From JARYLZ01 sp964388275 (GTDB lineage Bacteria; Bacteroidota; Ignavibacteria; SZUA-365), in NCBI GenBank assembly GCA_964388275.1, contig CAYLZD010000021.1, positions 1-64,000 of the forward strand: a stretch of 64,000 bases of DNA. Direction: 5' to 3'. Position 1 is the first letter of the stretch. Every line of letters begins with the position of its first letter. Positions 27,542-34,900 of this stretch are shown here, piece by piece. Both the position numbers and the translations under genes were made by a program. The notes beneath the pieces were generated by a model that was given only the letters and a program-made list of their open reading frames with translations, searched no databases and was not told the origin of the DNA.

Positions 27542-29077
27542 TCACATCGCAGGTCCTTCGATCGGGATGAAGGTCATGTCGCCGTTCGGAGTCTGCACTC
27601 GGAGAAGTATCGATTCTCCTTTTCCCAAGGCCGATAGCACTTTCTTCAAATCGGACATGTTGTCGATTTCGGTGGTTTTTCCTCCGGAACGAGCCTCGAA
27701 AATCACAAGTCCCTGCCGCAGGTTGTTTTCCCAGGCGGGGCTGTACTGTTTAACATTCGTCACGAGGACTCCGGAGCTTCTGTCGAAACGTTTCCGCGCT
27801 TCTCCGTCGAGAGGTTTGACGGTGAAGCCGGCTTTTTCGAAAGTCAATGACGCTTTCGAGTCGACGGTCTCGTCTTCATCTTTCGCGGTTTCTTTTTTAT
27901 CGGAAGACGCTGTGTCTTCCCCGTCCCGTCCCTTCAGTTTGACGCCGATGTCGATGTACTTCCCGTCCCTGAAAATCTTGAGTTTCACGATTTCGCCGGG
28001 GTGGTGCATGCCGACGCGGGCCTGAAGTTCGTTGGAGCTTTCCACTGGCCTGCCGTCGACTTCCACGATTGCATCGCCGACCTTGACTCCCGCCTCTTTG
28101 CCGGCGCCGTCCGGTTGCACGTCGTCGACGAGCACTCCCTTGAAGCGTTCCATGCCGAGGGCCCGGGCTTTTTTTGCATCGAGATTCGTGATGCGGATTC
28201 CGATGTAACCTCTGACGAACTTGCCGTCGCGTATTATGCCGTTGGCCACGACCTTGGCGAGATTTATGGGAACCGCGAAACCGTAACCCATGTAAACACC
28301 GGTTTGCGACTGGATGGCGGTGTTCACACCGATGACCTGGCCGCGGAGGTTCACGAGAGCTCCACCGCTGTTCCCGGGATTTATCACCGCGTCGGTTTGA
28401 ATGAAGTTCTCGATGCCGGTGCCGTCGTTGTTGTTTCTGCGCATGATGCCGATGTTCCGGCTGATAGCGCTTACGATCCCGGCGGTGACGGTGGAAGCGA
28501 GCCCCATCGGATTGCCGACGGCCAGCACCCATTCGCCCACCTTCACTTCGTCGGAGTTGCCCAGAGATGCCACGGACAGGCCGTCGGTGTCGATTTTGAT
28601 CACCGCGATGTCGGTATTGGCATCCTCGCCGATAAGCCTGGCTTCGAATTCACGCGAATCGTTGAGCAGGACCTTGATGCCGTCTTCCGTGGCGCTTTCC
28701 ACTACGTGGCGGTTCGTGAGGATGTAACCGTCCCTGGTGAGAATGATTCCCGATCCCGCGCCCTGCTGTATGCGCTCTTCCGCATCGGGCTGCGGGATCA
28801 TGTCGCCGAAGGGCCAGAACCGATGAATGCCGGACTCGACCTTGCTTTTCACCGTGATGGCCACGACTGTCGGGGTCACGATATCCGACACTGCCGTGAA
28901 TGTCTCGTTGAGAGACACCACTCCTTCGGAAGGGGCGAACGGCGGCGTTGTGTTGAACGACAGGCCAGATTCCGCGAAGGAGAGCGACAGGCCGCCCAGA
29001 CCGGTCGCCAAAACAGCGCCCAGCAATATGCCTGCGCTGACAAGCACGATGGCGGTGATTGTGCTGCGTTTCGACAT
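27542..29077 (-). CDS. degP: Do/HtrA family periplasmic serine protease
   Basis: A 511-residue HtrA/DegP-type protease-chaperone for envelope protein quality control. An N-terminal signal anchor (about 8-30) precedes the trypsin-like domain with catalytic triad His124 (ILTNRHVVES), Asp156 (NTDIAVIKID) and Ser237 (NPGNSGGALVN). PDZ1 (from about 285, YIGIRITNLDA) contains AGVKVGDAIVEVDGRPV. A second, more divergent PDZ follows after an acidic/lysine-rich linker (about 395-415). The gene is probably single. A palindrome 42 bases upstream of the start is a candidate operator. Confidence 0.95.
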   Translation of the reverse strand: MSKRSTITAIVLVSAGILLGAVLATGLGGLSLSFAESGLSFNTTPPFAPSEGVVSLNETFTAVSDIVTPTVVAITVKSKVESGIHRFWPFGDMIPQPDAEERIQQGAGSGIILTRDGYILTNRHVVESATEDGIKVLLNDSREFEARLIGEDANTDIAVIKIDTDGLSVASLGNSDEVKVGEWVLAVGNPMGLASTVTAGIVSAISRNIGIMRRNNNDGTGIENFIQTDAVINPGNSGGALVNLRGQVIGVNTAIQSQTGVYMGYGFAVPINLAKVVANGIIRDGKFVRGYIGIRITNLDAKKARALGMERFKGVLVDDVQPDGAGKEAGVKVGDAIVEVDGRPVESSNELQARVGMHHPGEIVKLKIFRDGKYIDIGVKLKGRDGEDTASSDKKETAKDEDETVDSKASLTFEKAGFTVKPLDGEARKRFDRSSGVLVTNVKQYSPAWENNLRQGLVIFEARSGGKTTEIDNMSDLKKVLSALGKGESILLRVQTPNGDMTFIPIEGPAM

Positions 29078-29118
29078 GCTTCGATACTCCGGTATTAGAT
29101 CTGTGATTGACTTTTCTG

Positions 29119-29138
29119 CCGTGATGCTATGATCACGG
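29119..29138. promoter_or_regulatory. operator-like palindrome upstream of htrA
   Basis: CCGTGAT-GCTATG-ATCACGG, a perfect 7-bp inverted repeat with a 6-bp centre, 42 bases upstream of the htrA start. Its form is typical of a dimeric regulator site. Nothing else is seen in the 203-bp gap 29078-29280. Confidence 0.4.
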
Positions 29139-29280
29139 GTGAATAATAAAACACCGATTGTTATGAAAAAATGCCCGTATTCGTCGCCATTGAAGAATCC
29201 TCGTCGTCGGCGCGGTCAGCTTCAGCGCCGGAGGAAGGCGCCGGCTTCCGGGGCGTATCGCCCTTCGTTGCGCAGCGAGG

Positions 29281-30060
29281 TTACTTCCAAGACGGTTTCT
29301 GCTTGTTGAGGAAAGCCGTCAGCCCCGTGCGGAAGTCGTCGGTGTTACGAGCCAGCGCGTTGAAGGTTGCGGCATGGCGCATGGCGGTATCGGCATCCAT
29401 GGACGCCGTTTCCAGGAAAAGCTGTTTTGTGAGCCGCACGGCATGGGGGGAGGTCTTACCCGCGATCTCGAATGCCAGGCGCTCGACGGAGGCGTCGAGT
29501 TCGTCCGCTCCGGTTACGTAGTTGATCATGCCGAGGTCCATGGCGGTATCGGCGTCCACCACGTTGCCGCGCAGAAGCAGTTCGCGGGCCGCTCCGGCGC
29601 CGACACGCTCGACAAGGAGGCGCATGACGATGGCCGGCACGAAACCGATGCGCACTTCGGGGAAGCCGAAAGTCGCGTTTTCCGACGCGACCACTATATC
29701 GCAAGCCAGCGCGAGTCCGCAACCACCGGCGAGGGCCGGTCCCTGCACTTTTGCTATCACGGGTTTGGGATAGGAGCGCAGATCGCTGAACATGCTCATC
29801 AGGGCTAGGGAATCCGCCTCGTTTTCGAGAGGAGTGTTCGTCCCGAGCGAAATCATGTACTCGAGGTCCGCGCCGGCGCAGAAAGCGTCTCCTTCCCCTT
29901 GCAGGACGGCCACTCGGATGGAGGGATCGTCCCGGTCCTCGAGCAGCGCTTCGCGCAGAGCCGAAACAAGCTCGGCGTTCAGGGCATTGCGTTTCTCCGG
30001 GCGGTTTATTGTAAGGAGAAGCACGGAATTGATCGAAGAGACTATTAGAGAATCGGACAT
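29281..30060 (-). CDS. enoyl-CoA hydratase/isomerase family protein
   Basis: A 259-residue crotonase, the standard length. The start at 30060 (MSDSLIVSS) is chosen because it gives the normal N-terminus; an upstream in-frame ATG adds 27 unrelated residues. The CoA-binding and oxyanion segments are visible: NRPEKRNALN, then FCAGADLEYM, then GPALAGGCGLALACD, then GFPEVRIGFVPAIV. Glu in FPEVRIG is in the position of a crotonase catalytic glutamate. The RIGFVPAIV form recalls methylglutaconyl-CoA hydratases of leucine breakdown, but the substrate is not settled. It stands alone. Confidence 0.93.
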   Translation of the reverse strand: MSDSLIVSSINSVLLLTINRPEKRNALNAELVSALREALLEDRDDPSIRVAVLQGEGDAFCAGADLEYMISLGTNTPLENEADSLALMSMFSDLRSYPKPVIAKVQGPALAGGCGLALACDIVVASENATFGFPEVRIGFVPAIVMRLLVERVGAGAARELLLRGNVVDADTAMDLGMINYVTGADELDASVERLAFEIAGKTSPHAVRLTKQLFLETASMDADTAMRHAATFNALARNTDDFRTGLTAFLNKQKPSWK

Positions 30061-30224
30061 GTGGCGCCCCTGCCTGTTGATGAGGTTGCTGCAGGCGAAA
30101 TTTACCGATTCCGCCGCAGCGGTGGAAGCGATCGGCTTCAATCATCGATACTCGGACGCGTAGTGATACCGGCTTGACGCCGGATGTCACGGTTTCATAA
30201 TACGCCAGTTAGGGCGGATTCGCA

Positions 30225-30253
30225 TTGTCTTTGCTGTATGCATCATGTATTTT
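30225..30253 (+). promoter_or_regulatory. promoter candidate for the hepT-mntA operon
   Basis: TTGTCT (30225-30230), 17-bp spacer, TATTTT (30248-30253), 41 bases ahead of the hepT start. Confidence 0.45.
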
Positions 30254-30294
30254 GATTTGAATTGAGAGCCGATAAACAGCCAGAGAAAGGGAAC

Positions 30295-30717
30295 ATGAAA
30301 CTTGTATTGAGAAGCTTGAGCAGGGCCATCGAAACGCTAGGACGTTCTCTCACAGTGATCGAACGAGAGGGAGCGGCAAGCGCAATCGAGGCGGATGTCC
30401 TTGAGACGCTTAAAGCCGGTGTCATACAGAATTTCGAGGTCGCATACGAATTGTGTTGGAAATTCATCAAACGATGGATTGAGCAAAACGTGGGATCGAC
30501 CGTGGCCGATGGCGTGACGCGCAGGGAACTTTTCAGACTCGGAGCGGAAAACAGGCTGATCGACGACGTAGATCTCTGGATGCGCTTTCATTCTCATAGA
30601 AACGAATCCGCACACACATATGACTCGGAAACCGCGGAAGACGTTTATTCGGTGGCGGGTGATTTTCTCGCGGCCGCCAGGTCGCTTCTCGATGCTCTCG
30701 AAGCGCGCAATGATTGA
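30295..30717 (+). CDS. hepT: HepT-like HEPN toxin (HI0074 family)
   Basis: A 140-residue helical protein of the HI0074/HEPN family. The start at 30295 follows AAAGGGA. The HEPN ribonuclease motif Rx4HxY is intact: Arg102, His107 and Tyr109 in RNESAHTY. In the characterised HepT/MntA systems HepT is the RNase toxin and the tyrosine is AMPylated by MntA. The stop codon overlaps the mntA start by eight bases, so the pair is translationally coupled, toxin first. Older annotation would call it the substrate-binding subunit of a nucleotidyltransferase. Confidence 0.92.
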   Translation: MKLVLRSLSRAIETLGRSLTVIEREGAASAIEADVLETLKAGVIQNFEVAYELCWKFIKRWIEQNVGSTVADGVTRRELFRLGAENRLIDDVDLWMRFHSHRNESAHTYDSETAEDVYSVAGDFLAAARSLLDALEARND

Positions 30718-31036
30718 TCTCAGCAGCGACGAGTTGCAGCTCGTTGCCGGTATTGTTCGCAAATTCGCACCAGGAGCTGAAGTGAGGGTCTTCGGCTCGC
30801 GCGTACAGGGAAGAGCCAAACCCTGGTCCGATCTGGATATTGCGCTCATGGATTCGAAACCCATTGAAGCGGCCGTCATGAGAAGCATCAGAGAGGCATT
30901 CGAGGAGTCCGAACTCTCCTTCCGCGTGGATGTCGTGGACTGGCATACCATCAGCAAGGAATTCCGGGATGTGATATCGAACAGCTACGAAATCCTCGGC
31001 CATTATACATCCGACGCCCGAAACGGCGCGTCGTGA
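30710..31036 (+). CDS. mntA: MntA-like minimal nucleotidyltransferase antitoxin
   Basis: A 108-residue minimal nucleotidyltransferase. The active-site signature GSX10DXD is intact: Gly29-Ser30 (VFGSRVQGRA) and Asp41/Asp43 (SDLDIAL), with a third acidic position in FRVDVVDWH. Known MntA antitoxins transfer AMP to the HepT tyrosine and neutralise it. The start ATG at 30710 lies within the hepT end. It is the second and last gene of the pair. Confidence 0.93.
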   Translation: MIDLSSDELQLVAGIVRKFAPGAEVRVFGSRVQGRAKPWSDLDIALMDSKPIEAAVMRSIREAFEESELSFRVDVVDWHTISKEFRDVISNSYEILGHYTSDARNGAS

Positions 31037-31063
31037 ACCTTTCCTCCGTAAATGCGTTTATTG

Positions 31064-31174
31064 ATGAATGATGAGTGGGCGGCAGGGTTGAAGACTTCAT
31101 GGCCGCGTCCTGCAAAGCGGATTTTCCATCATACAACTCCAACCAATGCCGAATAACCTGTATTCATCATTCAT
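31064..31174. repeat. ATGAATGATGA inverted pair upstream of msrB
   Basis: ATGAATGATGA at 31064-31074 and its inverse TCATCATTCAT at 31164-31174 flank a 90-bp non-coding stretch. The second copy runs into the chosen msrB start codon. A third copy lies at the msrB stop. Confidence 0.45.
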
Positions 31175-31748
31175 GATTCATAATTATTCCCATCCCCCGG
31201 CTCTCCGCTACCGGCCGATGCTAATTGTGCTTGCAACAATGATGCTGCTTCTGTCGGCCTGCGATGCCGGCGCCCAATCAGGAAAAAGAGAGGGCGGTTG
31301 CGATGTGCACGACGAAACGCGGGTAAACATGAAGGACGAGGATGCCATGAGCAGGGAAATCGAGAAAACCGACGAAGAATGGCGCGCATTGCTCACGCCC
31401 GAGCAGTACGAGGTTATGAGGCGTAAAGGCACGGAGCGGCCGTTCACCGGGAAATACAACAAGCATTACGAGAAGGGTCTTTACCTCTGCGGAAGCTGCG
31501 GCGCCGAGCTTTTCGCTTCGGATGCGAAATACGACTCCGGTTCGGGCTGGCCGAGTTTCTGGAAGGCGGCGGAAACCGGAAATATCGAGGAACGAACGGA
31601 CAGGTCGCACGGAATGCTGCGCACGGAGGCGCTGTGCAGAAAATGCGGCGCGCACCTGGGGCACGTTTTCGACGACGGTCCGGATCCGACAGGATTGCGC
31701 TATTGCATCAACTCGGCGTCACTCAAGTTCAAGGAAAATGATGAGTGA
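31173..31748 (+). CDS. msrB: peptide-methionine (R)-S-oxide reductase MsrB, lipoprotein form
   Basis: Repairs methionine R-sulfoxide in proteins. The SelR/MsrB domain fills about residues 65-190: LTPEQYEVMRRKGTERPFTG, GSGWPSFW, the zinc cysteines CGSC and CRKC, and the catalytic cysteine in RYCINSASL. It is cysteine, not selenocysteine. The N-terminus carries a signal with lipobox LLLSAC, so the enzyme is predicted to be lipid-anchored in the envelope, unlike cytoplasmic MsrB. No start has a clear ribosome site; 31173 is chosen because it puts arginines ahead of the hydrophobic core (31146 and 31218 are alternatives). Confidence 0.9.
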   Translation: MIHNYSHPPALRYRPMLIVLATMMLLLSACDAGAQSGKREGGCDVHDETRVNMKDEDAMSREIEKTDEEWRALLTPEQYEVMRRKGTERPFTGKYNKHYEKGLYLCGSCGAELFASDAKYDSGSGWPSFWKAAETGNIEERTDRSHGMLRTEALCRKCGAHLGHVFDDGPDPTGLRYCINSASLKFKENDE

Positions 31749-31758
31749 TGAATGATGA
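31748..31758 (+). repeat. third ATGAATGATGA copy at the msrB stop
   Basis: The same 11-mer as at 31064-31074 and in the same direction. It begins on the last base of the msrB stop codon. Confidence 0.4.
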
Positions 31759-31801
31759 ATACCGATTCAGCGCGGACGCCGGTTCCTCATTCACTTTCGC
31801 C

Positions 31802-31830
31802 TTGTATTGCAGCGCTTCAAGGGATAGATT
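31802..31830 (+). promoter_or_regulatory. promoter candidate for glmS
   Basis: TTGTAT (31802-31807), 17-bp spacer, TAGATT (31825-31830), 93 bases before the glmS start. No glmS ribozyme core was recognised in the leader. Confidence 0.45.
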
Positions 31831-31923
31831 AGAACTCTGAATCGCCGTTATGCGGCGCCTTGAGCAGGCATAAACGTCCGGAGCACGGAAATCGGCGGCA
31901 TGGAATCATAATCGAGCAGCAAA

Positions 31924-33759
31924 ATGTGCGGCATAGTTGGTTATATCGGATATCGGGACGTCACCCCAATACTTCTGAACGGCCTTAAACGACTCGAATA
32001 CCGCGGTTACGACTCGGCCGGTATTGCGCTTCTGCAGCCGTCGGGCATATCCATGGTGAAAAGAGCCGGCAAGGTGGCCGACCTCGAAATGCTCATTTCA
32101 CTGCATCCCCGCGAGGCTACCATCGGCATCGGGCACACGCGATGGGCCACGCATGGCGAGCCCAACGACGTGAACGCGCACCCTCACATCGATCATACGG
32201 GCACTATCGCTCTCGTGCATAACGGCATAATCGAGAATCACTCGGCGATCCGCGAACGCCTGCAGAGAGACGGCATACGCTTCGTTTCCGACACCGACAC
32301 CGAAGCCCTCGTTCAGCTCATATCCCGCATAAACGAGATCACCGGCAACCTCGAGCAGGCCGTCCGCCTTGCTCTGAAAGACGTGGTCGGCACATACGGC
32401 ATCGTCGTCCTGTCCAGCCGCGAACCCGACACAATCATCGCGGCAAGGCGCGGCAGTCCGCTCGTGCTGGGCATCAACGACGGTGAATATTTCGTGGCAT
32501 CGGATCCGGCGGCGGTGGTCGGGCATACGCGGCAAGTGATTTTCCTTGAAGACGGGCATCTCGCCGTGCTGACCCGCGAGGGATATGAAGTGAAGACCTC
32601 GGCGAACGACATCGCGGCTCACCGCATCGAGGAAATCACTTACGACATCGAGCAGATAGAAAAGGGCGGTTTCGAGCACTTCATGCTCAAGGAAATTCAC
32701 GAGCAGCCCAGAACACTCACGGATTCCATGCGCGGACGGATTCTCCGCGACAAGGGAACCGCCAAGCTCGGCGGCCTGCGCGACGTGACCAACGCGCTGT
32801 CGAGCGCCCGCCGCATCATCATAACCGCCTGCGGCACTTCGTGGCACGCCGCGCTGGTAGGCGAGTACATGCTCGAACAATACGCCCGCATACCGGTCGA
32901 GGTCGAGTATGCCTCCGAGTTCCGCTACCGCAATCCGATCATCACCGAAGACGACGTGGTCATAGCGATCAGCCAGAGCGGTGAAACGGCCGACACTCTG
33001 GCCGCATTGCGTGAAGCCAAGCAGCGCGGGGCCACTGTGATCGGAATCTGCAATGTTGTGGGCAGTTCCATAGCGCGCGAAACCGATGCCGGTGTGTACA
33101 CGCACGCCGGACCCGAAATCGGCGTCGCTTCCACGAAGGCCTTCACCTCGCAACTGGTGGTGCTCTCTCTCCTCACACTAATGCTCGGACGCAATCGCGG
33201 CTTCATTTCCATCGACGAAGGCAAGGACTTCGCGGAAGAACTGCTGCTGATCCCGGAAAAGGTCCGGGAAATTCTGGACGGCGCGGTCCACATACGGTCG
33301 CTGGCCGAACAGATATGCCAGGCCAACAACAGCCTGTATCTCGGACGCGGGTACAATTTTCCCACGGCTCTCGAAGGCGCCCTGAAGCTCAAGGAAATAT
33401 CATACATACACGCCGAGGGATATGCGGCCGCCGAAATGAAACACGGTCCCATCGCGCTCATAGACGAAAACATGCCGGTTGTGGTCATAGCCCCGCAGGA
33501 CAGAATACACGAGAAGGTCATCAGCAACATACAGGAAGTGCGGGCCCGCAGAGGAAAGATCATCGCCGTGGTCAACCATCAAGACGACATGATCGGCGGC
33601 ATTGCCCAGCATGTAATCGAAGTGCCCAGGACGGCCGATTTCCTCAGCCCCATGCTTACGATAATTCCGCTCCAGCTTCTCGCTTATCATATCGCGGTGC
33701 TGCGCGGATGCAATGTGGATCAACCGCGCAATCTGGCCAAGAGCGTGACGGTGGAATGA
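31924..33759 (+). CDS. glmS: glutamine-fructose-6-phosphate aminotransferase GlmS
   Basis: Makes glucosamine-6-phosphate from fructose-6-phosphate and glutamine, the first step to UDP-GlcNAc for peptidoglycan and LPS. It has 611 residues, full length. The N-terminal Ntn amidohydrolase begins MCGIVGYIG with Cys as nucleophile after Met removal; HTRWATHGEP follows. Two SIS domains fill the C-terminal half (ACGTSWHAALVGEYM, SQSGETADTL, then GRGYNFPTALEGALKLKEIS). The C-terminus ends LAKSVTVE as in the family. nadA follows after 25 bases and may be co-transcribed. Confidence 0.98.
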   Translation: MCGIVGYIGYRDVTPILLNGLKRLEYRGYDSAGIALLQPSGISMVKRAGKVADLEMLISLHPREATIGIGHTRWATHGEPNDVNAHPHIDHTGTIALVHNGIIENHSAIRERLQRDGIRFVSDTDTEALVQLISRINEITGNLEQAVRLALKDVVGTYGIVVLSSREPDTIIAARRGSPLVLGINDGEYFVASDPAAVVGHTRQVIFLEDGHLAVLTREGYEVKTSANDIAAHRIEEITYDIEQIEKGGFEHFMLKEIHEQPRTLTDSMRGRILRDKGTAKLGGLRDVTNALSSARRIIITACGTSWHAALVGEYMLEQYARIPVEVEYASEFRYRNPIITEDDVVIAISQSGETADTLAALREAKQRGATVIGICNVVGSSIARETDAGVYTHAGPEIGVASTKAFTSQLVVLSLLTLMLGRNRGFISIDEGKDFAEELLLIPEKVREILDGAVHIRSLAEQICQANNSLYLGRGYNFPTALEGALKLKEISYIHAEGYAAAEMKHGPIALIDENMPVVVIAPQDRIHEKVISNIQEVRARRGKIIAVVNHQDDMIGGIAQHVIEVPRTADFLSPMLTIIPLQLLAYHIAVLRGCNVDQPRNLAKSVTVE

Positions 33760-33784
33760 GGGCCTGACGGCGCAGGACAGAAGG

Positions 33785-34816
33785 ATGACAGCGACGCCGA
33801 CCACGCAATCCACGACGAAAACCGCGGTTCCCGCGGCCGAGCTGCCGGCGGCCATACTCGAGCTGAAGAAGCGGATGAACGCCGTGCTGCTCGCGCATTA
33901 TTATCAGAACGCCGATATTCAGGATCTGGCGGATTATGTCGGCGACAGCCTTGAACTCGCCCGCAAGGCGATGGAGACCGACGCCGATACCATCATATTC
34001 GCCGGAGTGCATTTCATGGCCGAGACGGCCAAGATTCTGAATCCCGGCAAGCGCGTGCTCCTCCCCGACCTCGACGCGGGTTGCACGCTTGCGGAGAGCG
34101 CCCCAGGCCACTTGTTCAGGCGTTTCCGGGAGACGCATCCCGGCCATTTGGCCGTCACCTACATAAACAGCACGGCGGAGGTCAAGGCGCTCAGCGACAT
34201 CATCTGCACGTCGAGCAGCGCTGAGGCGATACTCGGGCACATCCCGGAACACATCCCCGTGCTTTTCGCGCCCGACCGGAATCTGGGCGCGTGGCTGGCG
34301 CGCGGCACCGGCAGGCCTATGTTGCTCTGGCAGGGGACCTGCGTCGTTCACGAACGATTGAGCGAGAGCAGAATACTGGATCTTCTCGACGAACATCCGG
34401 ACGCGCTGTTGATCGCTCATCCCGAATGCGAGGAGCGCGTGCTATCCCACGCGGATTTCGTCGGTTCCACCAGCGCTCTCCTGAAGCGAGTCAAGTCGCG
34501 TCCCGATGCGAAGTACATCGTGGCCACCGAAGTCGGACTTCTCCATCAGATGCAAGCCGCCTGCCCCGGGGCGACGTTGATTCCGGCGCCCACGGACGCA
34601 TCCTGCTCCTGCAGCGAATGCCCTTACATGAAGCTGAACACTCTCGAGAAACTCTACCGCTGCATGGTCGAGCGGTCGCCTGAAATCGCGATCGACGAGA
34701 CGCTGCGCGCGGCCGCTCTCGCGCCGATAGAGCGTATGCTGCGCCTCAGCGCGGCCGAACCCGGCGCCGCGCCGGGCGTAATCGAATCCATCGCGCTGCC
34801 GTTCGCCGGTTCATGA
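33785..34816 (+). CDS. nadA: quinolinate synthase NadA
   Basis: Condenses iminoaspartate with dihydroxyacetone phosphate to quinolinate in NAD synthesis. It has 343 residues. The three cluster-ligating cysteines are in DAGCTLAE, GTCVVHE and SECPYMKLN. VLLAHYYQNADIQDLADYVG and GVHFMAETAKIL are family motifs. It starts 25 bases after glmS. nadB and nadC are not in the window. The N-terminus has a short Thr/Ala-rich extension before the conserved ELKK helix. Confidence 0.97.
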   Translation: MTATPTTQSTTKTAVPAAELPAAILELKKRMNAVLLAHYYQNADIQDLADYVGDSLELARKAMETDADTIIFAGVHFMAETAKILNPGKRVLLPDLDAGCTLAESAPGHLFRRFRETHPGHLAVTYINSTAEVKALSDIICTSSSAEAILGHIPEHIPVLFAPDRNLGAWLARGTGRPMLLWQGTCVVHERLSESRILDLLDEHPDALLIAHPECEERVLSHADFVGSTSALLKRVKSRPDAKYIVATEVGLLHQMQAACPGATLIPAPTDASCSCSECPYMKLNTLEKLYRCMVERSPEIAIDETLRAAALAPIERMLRLSAAEPGAAPGVIESIALPFAGS

Positions 34817-34900
34817 TGCAATTCCCGAGGAAATACCGTACTTTTCTCTTTAGTGCATACGATCAATTCATCCTGTATACAAAACGTTCCTGAGGTTTTC

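Noticed and set aside
31173..31748. Selenoprotein MsrB
   Set aside because: The catalytic position is an ordinary cysteine codon in RYCINS; there is no in-frame TGA.
31749..31923. glmS ribozyme ahead of glmS
   Set aside because: No match to the ribozyme core or its conserved pairing was recognised.
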